Below are positions 13,329-22,285 of a stretch of 64,000 nucleotides of DNA, piece after piece (position 1 is the first letter of the stretch; each line of letters opens with the position of its first letter). The position numbers were made by a program, and so were the translations under genes. Origin of the DNA: Microbispora sp. NBC_01189 (GTDB lineage: Bacteria; Actinomycetota; Actinomycetes; Streptosporangiales; Streptosporangiaceae); assembly GCF_036010665.1 (NCBI RefSeq), contig NZ_CP108581.1, positions 7,125,501-7,189,500 on the forward strand. Reading direction: 5' to 3'. The notes under the pieces were generated by a model. It searched no databases and was not told the DNA's origin. It saw nothing but the letters and a program-made list of their open reading frames with translations.

Positions 13329-14756
13329 GTGGCCAATTCGGGAATGCGCATCACACCAGATCGACGCCCCATCCTCTTCGCCGCGGCGGCACACTCCGGG
13401 TTGCTCAATCCACTTGTCTCAATCGCCGGGGAACTGTCCCGCCGGCAAATTCCGGATCTGCATTTCGCCTCCGAGGAGGACGCCCGGCGGCCGGTGGGCG
13501 CGGCGGGCGCGGGCAGCCCGATCTCGTTCCATTCCTGCGGCGAAAAGATGATCAAGGTCGACGGCGCGATGTACGCCGCCATGACCCGGGGCCCGCGGAC
13601 CACCGCCGGCACGGTGGCACTGGCGCGGCTGGTGCGTGACAGGGCGGTGCTGCGGACGTTCTTCCGGCACACCCTGGAGCAGATCGACCGGATCCGTCCC
13701 CGTCTGATGGTGATCGACAACCTGAACGTCGGCGCGATCGACGCGGCCTGCGTGCGCCGGGTGCCGTTCGTGCTGAGCATCGCCTTCCCCCCGAGCGGGG
13801 TGTACCTCGGGCGGCTGCCGTGGAGCTATCCGACCCCGACGTCCGGCCTGCCACACCGGATGAACGGGACCCAGCGGATCGCCAACGTCGCGTTCCGGAT
13901 CCGGATGCGGGCGGCGATGCTGCGCTGCGCCGACCTCGCGGCCGCCCGCGAGCGGCGGGCGCACGGCATCGCCAACGTCTTCGCCGACCCGGAACGGCAC
14001 AGCGACGACGCCGTCGCGGTGCTCGGCTACTCCGTCTTCGGGCTGGAACACCCCTTCGCCGCTCCCCCGCACCTGCACATGGTGGGCGCCGTCGTTCCGC
14101 AGGAGCCGGCGCGGGCGGACCGGGACGACGAGCTGAGCGGCTGGCTGGACCGGCACGAGTCCGTCGTGTACGTGAACATGGGCACCTTGATCAAGCTGTC
14201 CGCCGTCCAGCTGCGGGAGTTCGCCGAGGCGCTGCGGCGGATCGGCCCCGGCAACCAGGTGCTGTGGAAGCTGCCCGCCGACCAGAGGGCGCTGCTGCCC
14301 GCCGAGCTGCCGGCCAACGTCCGTACGGTCGAGTGGGTGCCGGCGCACTTCGGGGTGCTCACCCACCCGCACGTGCGCGCCGTCGTCTGCCACGGCGGCA
14401 ACAACATCTTCCACGAGGCTCTCTACTGCGGGCAGCCCATGCTGGTCATGCCGTTCTGGCTGGACTGCTACGACCTGGCGGCCCGCGCCGTGGACTCCGG
14501 CGCCGGGCTGGCCCTGGACAGGCCGCCCGCCTTCGACGCCGCCGAGGTCTCCGCCAAGCTGCTCCGGCTGCTGTCCGGCGATTCCTACCGGCGGCGCAGC
14601 CGGCACTGGGGCGACCGGCTCCGGCAGGCCGGGGGCGTCGCGCGGGCCGCCGACATCGTCCTGCGGGCGGCCCGCCACACATCCGGCGACCGGCTGACCG
14701 CGGTACGGCCACAGGACGCCGCGGTCGCGGCGGCCCCGGACGCACGAGACCGATGA
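13329..14756 (+). CDS. GT1-family (macrolide-type) glycosyltransferase
   Basis: A ~475-residue GT-B enzyme. The N-terminal acceptor half starts with PILFAAAAHSGLLNPLVSIAGEL, where the His of AHSG is in the expected catalytic position. The C-terminal donor half has VVYVNMGTL, TVEWVPAHFGVLTHPHVRAVVCHGGNNIFHEAL (the HGG motif of the nucleotide-sugar site) and GQPMLVMPFWLDCYDLAARAV. It resembles UDP-glucuronosyl/MGT-like enzymes that glycosylate polyketides. With gmd in the cluster, a GDP-linked 6-deoxyhexose donor is possible, but donor type cannot be fixed from sequence. The GTG at 13329 is preferred because a TAACCT hexamer lies 7 nt before it; ATG 13344 is the alternative. It shares ATGA with a mini-ORF downstream. 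Confidence 0.88.
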   Translation: MANSGMRITPDRRPILFAAAAHSGLLNPLVSIAGELSRRQIPDLHFASEEDARRPVGAAGAGSPISFHSCGEKMIKVDGAMYAAMTRGPRTTAGTVALARLVRDRAVLRTFFRHTLEQIDRIRPRLMVIDNLNVGAIDAACVRRVPFVLSIAFPPSGVYLGRLPWSYPTPTSGLPHRMNGTQRIANVAFRIRMRAAMLRCADLAAARERRAHGIANVFADPERHSDDAVAVLGYSVFGLEHPFAAPPHLHMVGAVVPQEPARADRDDELSGWLDRHESVVYVNMGTLIKLSAVQLREFAEALRRIGPGNQVLWKLPADQRALLPAELPANVRTVEWVPAHFGVLTHPHVRAVVCHGGNNIFHEALYCGQPMLVMPFWLDCYDLAARAVDSGAGLALDRPPAFDAAEVSAKLLRLLSGDSYRRRSRHWGDRLRQAGGVARAADIVLRAARHTSGDRLTAVRPQDAAVAAAPDARDR

Positions 14757-14787
14757 CGACGACACAATGACGACGACAAGGAGGTGA
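14753..14787 (+). CDS. Two overlapping mini-ORFs between GT and P450
   Basis: Two nearly identical starts, ATGACGACGACA, lie 14 nt apart (14753 and 14767). The first encodes MTTTQ and stops at 14770; the second encodes MTTTRR and stops at 14787. Each start overlaps the preceding stop as ATGA, beginning with the GT stop. Ribosomes could step from GT through both to the P450. No peptide function is implied. Confidence 0.35.
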
Positions 14788-14790
14788 TCC
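14778..14790 (+). promoter_or_regulatory. Full-length 13-nt Shine-Dalgarno sequence
   Basis: AAGGAGGTGATCC is the perfect complement of the 16S rRNA 3' end (GGATCACCTCCTT). Its GGAGG core lies 9 nt before the P450 ATG. Most sites in this window match 4-7 nt, so this one is exceptionally strong. It also contains the stop codon of the second mini-ORF. Confidence 0.85.
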
Positions 14791-14793
14791 AGG

Positions 14794-16086
14794 ATGGACC
14801 TGCAGTCCGCCCTGGCATGGCTCATGGGCCCCGAGGGGATCGAGGATCCCTATCCGGCATATCAGGCGTTGCACGAGCACGGCCCGGTCGTGCAGGTGAC
14901 CGACAGCATGTTCGTCGTGGTCGGCTACGACGCGGCCAACCAGATCCTGCGCGACCCCTCCATCTCCGTGGTGAACGAGGCGCGCCTGGAGCGCGACTGG
15001 CCGGCCTGGCGGGCGAACCGGGCCGCGACGCTGCTGACCGAGACGGTGCTGCTGACCGATCCTCCGGACCACGGCCGCGTCCGCCCCCTGCTCGCCGGCT
15101 GGTTCAGCGCGCGACGGGTGGCGGACATGCGGGGCTTCATCCGCGAGCAGTCGGACCAGCTGGCCGACGGCGTCGCCGGACGATGCGCCGACGACGGCGT
15201 CGCCGACCTCGTGAAGGACTTCGCGCTGCCCCTGCCGGTGCGGATCATGTGCGACATCCTCGGCGTGCCGCCCTCCGACCATCGCTGGTTCGAGGAGCGC
15301 GCCGGAGACCTGCTGATCGTGATGGAGGCGTCCCCGGAGCCCGGTGAGCTGGAGCGGGGGAACCGGACGACGCAGGAGATCGAGGCGTACATGACCGACC
15401 TCGTCGCCGCCCGGCGCCGCAGGCCGGCGGACGACCTGCCGAGCGCGCTCATCGCCGCCCACGACCGCGACCGGACGGCCCTCACCGCCCAGGAGATACT
15501 GTCCCACCTGGTGCTGCTGATGGCCGCCGCGCTCGACTCGACCGCGTACCTGCTGGCGAACGGTCTACTGCACCTGCTCCGGCACCCGGAGCACGCGACC
15601 CGGCTGCGCGCGGACGACGGGTTCGCGCAGCCGTACGTCGAGGAGCTGCTGCGCTGGGACACGCCGTCGCAGTTCACCGTGCGCCGGGCCACCTCCACGA
15701 TGCGGGTCGCGGGCGCGACGCTACCGCCGGACGCCGAGATCCTGATCCTCCTCGGCGCGGTGAACCGCGACCCCCGGCGCTTCGACTCGCCCCACGAGTT
15801 CCGGCCCGACCGGCCCGGCAACCACTCGCTCTCCTTCAGCGCCGGCCCGCATTTCTGCTTCGGGGCACCGCTGGCCCGGCTGGAGGCGCAGATCGCCCTT
15901 CCGGCGGTCCTGCGCCGACTGCCGGACCTCACGCTCGCGGGAGAGCCCACCCGGCTGAACCGGCGGGCCATCCGCTGGTACGACCGCGTCCCCGCGACCG
16001 TCCCCGCGACCGTCCCCGCGACCGCCACACGGACCACCACTCGGACCACCACGGGAACCGCACCGGGGACCGTCAGAGCGGCCTGA
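14794..16086 (+). CDS. Cytochrome P450 with unusual I-helix
   Basis: A 430-residue bacterial P450. The heme loop is FSAGPHFCFGAPLARLE and the K-helix ExxR is EELLR. The I-helix oxygen-binding motif reads AAALDSTAY instead of AGxET: Thr is kept, Gly becomes Ala and the acid is Asp. Such changes occur in some biosynthetic P450s and may alter oxygen activation. The C-terminus carries three VPAT repeats and a Thr/Arg-rich tail that is unlikely to be part of the fold. It is translationally linked to the glycosyltransferase and ends in a hairpin. It probably tailors the same product as its neighbours. Confidence 0.93.
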   Translation: MDLQSALAWLMGPEGIEDPYPAYQALHEHGPVVQVTDSMFVVVGYDAANQILRDPSISVVNEARLERDWPAWRANRAATLLTETVLLTDPPDHGRVRPLLAGWFSARRVADMRGFIREQSDQLADGVAGRCADDGVADLVKDFALPLPVRIMCDILGVPPSDHRWFEERAGDLLIVMEASPEPGELERGNRTTQEIEAYMTDLVAARRRRPADDLPSALIAAHDRDRTALTAQEILSHLVLLMAAALDSTAYLLANGLLHLLRHPEHATRLRADDGFAQPYVEELLRWDTPSQFTVRRATSTMRVAGATLPPDAEILILLGAVNRDPRRFDSPHEFRPDRPGNHSLSFSAGPHFCFGAPLARLEAQIALPAVLRRLPDLTLAGEPTRLNRRAIRWYDRVPATVPATVPATATRTTTRTTTGTAPGTVRAA

Positions 16087-16102
16087 CGCGGCGGCGTCAG
16101 GC
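16081..16102. terminator. Hairpin between P450 and helY
   Basis: GCCTGACGC, loop GGCG, GCGTCAGGC: a perfect 9-bp stem overlapping the P450 stop codon. It lies between two convergent genes and could end transcription from either side. No long T-run follows. Confidence 0.6.
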
Positions 16103-16129
16103 CGGGCGGCGCCTCACGGATCAGCCCGA

Positions 16130-18847
16130 TCAGCTCACGGAGGAGTAGGCGACGACTCCGCGGCGCATGGCGTCGACGGCCTTGCCGGCGTTCTCCGCGA
16201 CCTTGCCACCCCGGGGCGCGGCCTCCCTGATCTGCCCGAGCAGGTCGAGCAGCTGCTTGATCCAGCGGACGAAGTCGCCCGCCGCGAGGTCGCAGTCGGT
16301 CAGCACGGCGTCGAGGCTGTGGCCCTTGGCCCACCGGAAGGCCGCCCAGGCGAAGCCGACGTCGGGCTCGCGGACGAACGACAGGCCGTGGTCCTGTTCG
16401 ATGCCCTCCAGTTCGCCGAACAGGCGCACCATCTCCGCGAGCGCGTCCCGGGCCGCGCCGGCCGGGATCTTGGGGCTGCGCATGTCGTCGGACTGCCGTG
16501 ACTCGTAGACCAGCGCCGACACGCAGGCGGCCAGCTCGGCGGGGTCGAGCCGGTCCCACCCGCCCGACCGCAGGCACTCGGAGGTGAGCAGGTCGAGCTC
16601 GGTGTAGAGGGAGGCGAGCCTGCGGCCCTCCTGGGTGACGGTCTCGCCCTCCAGGTAGCCGAGCTGGTCGAGCACCCCGCAGACCCGGTCGAAGGTCCGC
16701 GCGATGACGTGGGACCGCCCCTCGACCCGGCGGCGCAGGCCCTCTGTCTCGCGGAGCAGCTTGTAGTAGCGCTCGGCCCACCGGGCGTGGTCCTCACGCT
16801 GGTCGCAGCCGTGACACGGGTGCTGCCGCAGCTCGCGCCGCAACTGCAGGATCTCCTCGTCCTCCGCCGCGTGGTCGCGCGCCCGGGGCGGCTTGCCGAG
16901 GTCGCGGTCGCCCAGCTTCGCGTGCACGGTCGAGACGAGGTTGGCCCGCTCCTTGGGCGAGCGGGGGTTGAAGCCCTTTGGGATCCTGATCTTGTCGACG
17001 GGCTCCACCGGCACCGGGAAGTCGGCCGCCGACAGCCGCTTCACCTGCTTGCCGATCGTCAGCACGAGCGGCGTCGGCCCCTCGTGCCCCCGGGCGTTGG
17101 TGCCGGGGTCGAGCACGACCGCGATGCCCGCGCGCCGCCCGCCCGGCACCCGGATGACGTCCCCGGGCTTGAGCTCCTCAAGGGACTGCACGGCCTGGGC
17201 CCGCCGGGCCGCGCCCCGCTGGCGCGACAGCTCCGCCTCGCGGTCCGACAGCCGCCTGCGCATCGCCGCGTACTCCTGGAAGTCGCCGAGATGGCAGGTC
17301 ATCGCCTCGGAGTAGCCCTCCAGGGCGTGCTCCGCCTTGCGGAGCTGGCGGGCCAGCCCGACCACGGCCCGGTCGGCCTGGAACTGGGCGAAGGAGTCCT
17401 CCAGCAGCGTCCGGGCCCGCTCCCGGCCGACCTGCCCGACGAGGTTGACCGCCATGTTGTACGACGGCTTGAAGCTGGAGCGCAGCGGGTAGGTGCGGGT
17501 GCCCGCGAGGCCGGCGACCGCGAGGGGGTCCATCCCGGGCTGCCAGACCACCACAGCGTGGCCCTCGATGTCGATGCCGCGCCGCCCGGCCCGGCCGGTG
17601 AGCTGGGTGTACTCCCCCGGGGTGAGGTCGGCGTGGGTCTCGCCGTTCCACTTGTCCAGCTTCTCGATCACCACCGACCTGGCCGGCATGTTGATGCCGA
17701 GCGCCAGCGTCTCGGTCGCGAAGACCGCCTTCACCAGGCCCTTGGTGAACAGCTCCTCGACGACCTCCTTGAACGCGGGGAGCATGCCCGCGTGGTGGGC
17801 CGCGAGGCCGCGCTCCAGGCAGTCGCGCCATTCTAGGTAGCCGAGCACCGCGAGGTCCTCGTCGGGCAGGTGGGCCGTACGCTCGTCCACGATCTGGCGG
17901 ATCTCGTGGCTCTCGGTCTGGGTGGTGAGGCGCAGCCCGGAGTAGAGGCACTGCATGACCGCGGCGTCGCAGCCGTTGCGGGAGAAGATGAAGGTGATCG
18001 CCGGAAGCAGGCCCTCGGCGTCGAGCTTCTCGATCACGTCGGAGCGGCTCGGGGTCGAGCCCCGGCCGGGCCGCGAGTAGCCCCGCCTGCCCCGGGCCTG
18101 CGCCAGCCGCATCTCGTCACGGGAGATCCGCATCAGGGACGGGTTCACCCGCAGGACGTCGTCGCCCTCGTTGACGAACAGGTCGTACATCCGGTTGCCG
18201 ACCAGCATGTGCTGCCACAGCGGCACCGGCCGGTGCTCGTCGACGATGACCGTGGTGTCGCCGCGCACCTCGCCCAGCCACTCGCCGAACTCCTCGGCGT
18301 TGCTGACCGTCGCCGACAGGGCCGCCACCCGCACCGACTCCGGCAGGTGGATGATGACCTCCTCCCACACCGCGCCGCGGAACCGGTCGGCGAGGTAGTG
18401 GACCTCGTCCATCACGACGTACGCGAGACCGGTCAGCGTGTTCGACCCCGCGTACAGCATGTTGCGCAGGACCTCGGTGGTCATCACGACGATCGGGGCC
18501 TCGCCGTTGACGCTGTTGTCACCGGTGAGAAGGCCGACCCTGCGCGCGCCGTACCGCCGGACGAGATCGTTGTACTTCTGGTTGGACAACGCCTTGATCG
18601 GCGTGGTGTAGAAGCACTTGCGGCCCTGCTCCAGGGCCAGATGAACGGCGAACTCCCCCACCACCGTCTTGCCCGACCCGGTGGGCGCGGCCACCAGCAC
18701 GCCGTCCCCCGCCTCCAGCGCCTGGCAGGCGTCGATCTGGAACTCGTCGAGCTCGAAGTCGTAAAGTTCGCGGAACGAGGCGAGAGCCGGCCCGGAACCG
18801 GACTGCCCCTCACGGAAAGCGGCGTAGCGTTCCGCTGGCGTACTCAT
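16130..18847 (-). CDS. helY: Ski2-like DEVH RNA helicase
   Basis: A 905-residue superfamily 2 helicase. Visible motifs are APTGSGKT (Walker A, ~55-62), TTPIKALSNQKY (Ia), DEVH (Walker B), LSATVSN (III), FATETLALGINMPAR (V) and QLTGRAGRRGID (VI). A long C-terminal DSHCT-type region follows, including a Cys pair (HPCHGCDQRE). Mycobacterial HelY is the closest named relative, an ATP-dependent RNA helicase presumed to act in RNA turnover. The ATG at 18847 is preceded by TAGGGT-N6, suggesting a leaderless transcript. It is an ordinary core gene flanking the biosynthetic cluster. Confidence 0.95.
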   Translation of the reverse strand: MSTPAERYAAFREGQSGSGPALASFRELYDFELDEFQIDACQALEAGDGVLVAAPTGSGKTVVGEFAVHLALEQGRKCFYTTPIKALSNQKYNDLVRRYGARRVGLLTGDNSVNGEAPIVVMTTEVLRNMLYAGSNTLTGLAYVVMDEVHYLADRFRGAVWEEVIIHLPESVRVAALSATVSNAEEFGEWLGEVRGDTTVIVDEHRPVPLWQHMLVGNRMYDLFVNEGDDVLRVNPSLMRISRDEMRLAQARGRRGYSRPGRGSTPSRSDVIEKLDAEGLLPAITFIFSRNGCDAAVMQCLYSGLRLTTQTESHEIRQIVDERTAHLPDEDLAVLGYLEWRDCLERGLAAHHAGMLPAFKEVVEELFTKGLVKAVFATETLALGINMPARSVVIEKLDKWNGETHADLTPGEYTQLTGRAGRRGIDIEGHAVVVWQPGMDPLAVAGLAGTRTYPLRSSFKPSYNMAVNLVGQVGRERARTLLEDSFAQFQADRAVVGLARQLRKAEHALEGYSEAMTCHLGDFQEYAAMRRRLSDREAELSRQRGAARRAQAVQSLEELKPGDVIRVPGGRRAGIAVVLDPGTNARGHEGPTPLVLTIGKQVKRLSAADFPVPVEPVDKIRIPKGFNPRSPKERANLVSTVHAKLGDRDLGKPPRARDHAAEDEEILQLRRELRQHPCHGCDQREDHARWAERYYKLLRETEGLRRRVEGRSHVIARTFDRVCGVLDQLGYLEGETVTQEGRRLASLYTELDLLTSECLRSGGWDRLDPAELAACVSALVYESRQSDDMRSPKIPAGAARDALAEMVRLFGELEGIEQDHGLSFVREPDVGFAWAAFRWAKGHSLDAVLTDCDLAAGDFVRWIKQLLDLLGQIREAAPRGGKVAENAGKAVDAMRRGVVAYSSVS

Positions 18848-18853
18848 ACATCA

Positions 18854-18859
18854 ACCCTA
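18854..18859 (-). promoter_or_regulatory. Probable -10 of helY (leaderless)
   Basis: TAGGGT on the minus strand ends 6 nt before the helY ATG, which places transcription start at or next to the start codon. No good -35 was found 16-19 nt upstream. Confidence 0.5.
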
Positions 18860-18876
18860 CCGACAACGGATGTCCT

Positions 18877-19767
18877 TTACGTTGTAGATTCGGGGGCCAG
18901 GACGTGGAGGGCGGCGGGCTCGACCACGCAGGTGAGGGGGGCCGGGCCGATCCGCTCGCCGTCGGCGTACGCGACGGTGTCCGGAGCCTCGATCTCCACC
19001 CGCCGGGCCCGCCGCAGGGTGGCCGCCGGGTGGCCGACGTGGGTGCCCCGGTAGACCCGGGGGAAGGTGCGGAGGAACTCGCCCTTGGGGATCGCTCCGA
19101 GCACGAGCACGTCGAGCAGGCCGTCGTCGGGCCGGGCGTCGGGGCACACCCGCATCCCGGCACCGTACGAGCGGGTGTTGGCCACCGCCACGAGCATCGC
19201 CTCGCGTTCGACGGTCTCGCCGTCGAGGGTGATCCGGAACGGGATCGGCGTGAACGAGCGCAGCTCCCGCGCGAGCGCGACGAGATATCGGGCCATGCCG
19301 GGCGGCCACGTCATGACGTTGGCCCGTTCGTTGACGCGGGAGTCGAACCCACAGGCGAGAACCCCGGCGAACCACTCCCCCGTACCGGTCCTGCCCGCGT
19401 CCACGGTCCTGGACGCGCCGCGGGTCACGACGTCCGCCGCGGCGAGGAGGTCCCGGCGGGGGACGCCGAGGGCGGCGGCGATGTCGTTGCCGGTGCCCGC
19501 GGGCACGATGCCGAGCGGAACGGACGTCCCGGCCACCGCCTGTACGGCGAGGTGGACCAGGCCGTCGCCGCCGAAGGCGACGAGTGCGGCGGGGCCGGCC
19601 GCGACGGCGGCGCGGGCCCGGATGAGCGCGTCGGCCGCCGAGGTCCCGACGACCACCGAGACCGGCCGGCCACCCGCGCGCAGCCGGCGCAGCACCGGGG
19701 CGAGCAGGCGCAGCGTACGACCGCCGCGGGCGGCGGGGTTCACCAGGACGACGAGCTCATCGCGCAC
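18877..19767 (-). CDS. Diacylglycerol/lipid kinase family protein
   Basis: A 296-residue protein of the DAGK catalytic family (YegS/DgkB type). Visible motifs are VNPAARGG near the N-terminus, FGGDGLVHLAVQA (the GGDG nucleotide loop), IVPAGTGNDIAAALG and the C-terminal PDARPDDGLLDVLVL and YADGER. These enzymes phosphorylate diacylglycerol or related membrane lipids with ATP on the inner face of the membrane. The start is GTG at 19767, with TAGGTT 6 nt upstream (19774-19779), another leaderless signature. The exact lipid substrate is not deducible. Confidence 0.9.
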   Translation of the reverse strand: MRDELVVLVNPAARGGRTLRLLAPVLRRLRAGGRPVSVVVGTSAADALIRARAAVAAGPAALVAFGGDGLVHLAVQAVAGTSVPLGIVPAGTGNDIAAALGVPRRDLLAAADVVTRGASRTVDAGRTGTGEWFAGVLACGFDSRVNERANVMTWPPGMARYLVALARELRSFTPIPFRITLDGETVEREAMLVAVANTRSYGAGMRVCPDARPDDGLLDVLVLGAIPKGEFLRTFPRVYRGTHVGHPAATLRRARRVEIEAPDTVAYADGERIGPAPLTCVVEPAALHVLAPESTT

Positions 19768-19815
19768 AGGCGGAACCTACCGCCGCCCGCGCGGCGGCAC
19801 CAGAGGAGTCCTCGG

Positions 19816-20679
19816 TCAGTCCCGGGCGTCGACCGAGGCCGAGTCCGCCGTGGCGGACGGCCCGTCGAGCTCCTCCTCGATGGCACGTGCGTGCGCCGCG
19901 TCGGCGGCGTCGCGCCTCTTGTCGTGGAAGTACATGAAGCCCTCCGCGACGAAGAACAGCGCGACCATCGGAAGCGCCAGGGCCAGCATGCTGATGGGAT
20001 CCTGGCTCGGCGTCGCGACGGCCGCGAAGACGAACATCAGGAACACGACCATGCGGGTGTGCTTGGCCACCATCCTGTACCGCACCACGCCGATGACATT
20101 GAGGAACACCAGCAGCAGCGGCAGCAGGAAGGAGACGCCGAAGATCAGGAGCATCGCCAGCGCGAAGCCGAGATATTCGTTGATGCTCACCAGCGTCAGC
20201 GTGCCGTCCGGGGCGAAGCCGAGCAGCAGCGCCAGGCCCTTGTCCATGGTGACGTAGGCGAGGGCCGCTCCGGCGGTGAACAACGGCACGGAGAGACCGA
20301 GGAACGCCACGGTGTACCGGCGCTCGTTCTGGTACAGGCCCGGGGTCACGAAGGCCCAGAGCTGGTAGATCCAGAACACCGCCGACACCACCAGGCCGAA
20401 CATCACCGCGACCTTGAGGTTCACGAAGAACGAGTCGAAGACTCCGTTCACCACCAGGATGCACTGGTCCTTGTTGAACTGGTGGGCCTGCGGCAGGCGG
20501 CAGTACGGCTGCTTGAGGAAGTTCCAGATCGGCTCGAAGTAGATGAACCCGAGCACCGTTCCGGCGACGACCGCGAGGATGGCCTTGATCAGCCGGTTGC
20601 GCAGCTCGCGGAGATGCTCCATGAGCGTCATCCGCCCGTCCTCCGACGTGACGGGAGTCGACCTTTTCAGCAGCGCCAT
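19816..20679 (-). CDS. tatC: Sec-independent translocase subunit TatC
   Basis: A 287-residue polytopic membrane protein with about six segments. The N-terminal cytoplasmic signature MEHLRELRNRLI is the conserved TatC element that contacts twin-arginine signal peptides. Other TatC blocks are FVTPGLYQNERR and FLLPLLLVFLNVIGV. A charged tail (HDKRRDAADAAHARAIEEE) follows the last segment. It receives folded twin-arginine substrates and works with TatA, encoded 40 bp upstream in the same orientation. A ribosome site (AGGACGAG) precedes the ATG. Confidence 0.96.
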   Translation of the reverse strand: MALLKRSTPVTSEDGRMTLMEHLRELRNRLIKAILAVVAGTVLGFIYFEPIWNFLKQPYCRLPQAHQFNKDQCILVVNGVFDSFFVNLKVAVMFGLVVSAVFWIYQLWAFVTPGLYQNERRYTVAFLGLSVPLFTAGAALAYVTMDKGLALLLGFAPDGTLTLVSINEYLGFALAMLLIFGVSFLLPLLLVFLNVIGVVRYRMVAKHTRMVVFLMFVFAAVATPSQDPISMLALALPMVALFFVAEGFMYFHDKRRDAADAAHARAIEEELDGPSATADSASVDARD

Positions 20680-20719
20680 CTAGCTCGTCCTGGGATCGGT
20701 GGGGTGAGGCGGGGGGAGC

Positions 20720-21043
20720 CTAGTTGGAGCGCGGCTCGTTCTGCGAGCTCACCGGCTGCTGCGCCTCGCGCAGCTTCCGGTTCTCCTCCTCCAGCGCGCG
20801 CAGCCGCTCCTCGACCGACGGGGTGGTCGGCGGGATCTGCGCCGGCGGCGGGGCGACGGTCTCGGCCTCGGCCCGCACCGTGGCCTTCGCCTCGTCCTCG
20901 TCGCTCATCTTGCTGGTTTCCTTCTTGAACAGGCGCAGCGACTGCCCCAGAGCCTTCGCGGTGTCGGGGAGCTTCTTCGCGCCGAAAAGAAGGATCAGAA
21001 CCAGGAGGATCAGGATCCATTCCATGGGTCCGAGGTTGGGCAT
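20720..21043 (-). CDS. tatA: Sec-independent translocase subunit TatA
   Basis: A 107-residue protein. It has one N-terminal membrane helix (MEWILILLVLILLFG), then the FGAKKLPDTAKALGQSLRLFKKE hinge and amphipathic helix typical of TatA. The C-terminal tail is Pro-rich and ends in a short coiled coil (VEERLRALEEENRKLREA). It forms the pore-like assembly for export of folded proteins. TAAGGA lies 6 nt before the ATG. It is followed by tatC in one operon. Confidence 0.95.
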   Translation of the reverse strand: MPNLGPMEWILILLVLILLFGAKKLPDTAKALGQSLRLFKKETSKMSDEDEAKATVRAEAETVAPPPAQIPPTTPSVEERLRALEEENRKLREAQQPVSSQNEPRSN

Positions 21044-21107
21044 GTCGTGTCCTTACCGCGAGGGCCGTACCTACTCCCCCGATCGTACGCGCAGAACGGC
21101 CTGAAGT

Positions 21108-21296
21108 TCACCTGCTGTCCGGATCGGCTGTTGGGCTGATCTTGGAAAACTCCGTCTCACGGGCCACGGCCCGGCTCCGCGCCCGGTCGACCTCGGCCCG
21201 CAGCGCCCGCGCCGCGGCCAACACCCGGACGGCCGGCCAGGCGAGGACGGCGAGCCCCGCCACGGCCGCCCCGGTGAGGGCGAAGATCCAGGTCAT
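21108..21296 (-). CDS. Small single-pass membrane protein
   Basis: A 62-residue protein with an N-terminal hydrophobic helix (WIFALTGAAVAGLAVLAWPAVRVLAAA) and a charged C-terminal part. GAGAGGA precedes the ATG. It sits between pafC and tatA in the same direction, and small proteins of this kind are found beside these genes in other actinobacteria. Function unknown. Confidence 0.7.
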   Translation of the reverse strand: MTWIFALTGAAVAGLAVLAWPAVRVLAAARALRAEVDRARSRAVARETEFSKISPTADPDSR

Positions 21297-21331
21297 GCCG
21301 GTCCTCTCGCAGGTCAGACAGGATGCGGAGG

Positions 21332-22285
21332 TCAGACCGCGGTCTCGTAGGCGGCCAGCGCCTCGGTGGCGGCGGCGGACACCCGCCCGGCCAGGGACGC
21401 CGGGGACACCACCCGGCCGCTGTCGCCCAGCCGGAGCGCGAGCCGTACGAGCCAGGACTGGTCACGACCCCGCAACGATACGCGCAGGCGGCCCTCCCCC
21501 AGCTCGGCGACCTCCTCGCACGGGTAGTACTCGGCGACCCAGCGCCCGGTGGGGGTGAGCTCCAGCTCCACCACCTCGTCCCCGTCCGACGGCCGGAAGA
21601 CCCCCCGGGTGACGTCCATCGGCTCGGCCTCGGCCGGCGGGTCGGCGGCCACGTCGAGCACCTCGACGTCCATGATCCGGTCGACCCGGAACATCCGCAT
21701 CGCCTCCGCGCGGTAGCACCACCCCTCCAGGTAGTGCTGCCCGTCCACGAGCACCACCCGCAGCGGGTCGACCTCCCTGGGGGTGATCTCGTCGCGGCCC
21801 GGCACGTAGTAGCGCAGCGAGAGCCTGCGGCCCCGCCGGGCGGCGTCGGTGATGACCGCGTGGGCGTCCGGGGCCGCGCCGATCTCCACCTGGACCTGGC
21901 TGCTCACCGTGGCGGCGCCCTCGCCGGCCGCCTGCTCCAGCTTCGCGATGACCCGTCCGAGCACGTCGCGGTCCTGGAACTCGGGCAGCTCGTCGAGCAT
22001 GCGCAGCGCGACGAGCAGCGCGCTCGCCTCGTCCACGCCGAGCTTCAGCGGGCGGGCGATCGCGTCGGCGTTGTCGATGAGGATCTCGCCGCCGTCCCAC
22101 GAGACGTCGATCAGGTCGCCGGGGGTGTGGCCGGGCAGACCACACATCCAGACGAGCTGGAGGTCGTCGACGAGCTGCTTCTCCGACAGGCCGAACAGCC
22201 GCGCCACCTCGGGCACCTGCGCGCCCGGATGCGACATCAGGTACGGCACGAGCGCGAGCAGCCGCGGCAGCCGGTCCGAGCTCAC
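21332..22285 (-). CDS. pafC: WYL-domain regulator PafC
   Basis: A 317-residue partner of PafB. It has an N-terminal helix-turn-helix (RLPRLLALVPYLMSHPGAQVPEVARLFGLSEKQLVDDL), then a WYL domain (LRYYVPGRDEITPREVDPLRVVLVDGQHYLEGWCYRAEAMRMFRVDRI) and a WCX-type C-terminus. PafBC activates LexA-independent DNA-damage genes in mycobacteria. The GTG at 22285 overlaps the pafB stop (GTGA), so the two are translationally coupled. Unlike the mycobacterial arrangement, pafBC lies about 6 kb away from pafA here. Confidence 0.92.
   Translation of the reverse strand: MSSDRLPRLLALVPYLMSHPGAQVPEVARLFGLSEKQLVDDLQLVWMCGLPGHTPGDLIDVSWDGGEILIDNADAIARPLKLGVDEASALLVALRMLDELPEFQDRDVLGRVIAKLEQAAGEGAATVSSQVQVEIGAAPDAHAVITDAARRGRRLSLRYYVPGRDEITPREVDPLRVVLVDGQHYLEGWCYRAEAMRMFRVDRIMDVEVLDVAADPPAEAEPMDVTRGVFRPSDGDEVVELELTPTGRWVAEYYPCEEVAELGEGRLRVSLRGRDQSWLVRLALRLGDSGRVVSPASLAGRVSAAATEALAAYETAV

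Noticed and set aside
18847-18880. PafBC-type (RecA-NDp) promoter at helY because TTGTCGG lies next to TAGGGT
   Set aside because: The known motif needs about 8 nt between TTGTCRGTG and TANNNT; here they are directly adjacent, so the match fails.
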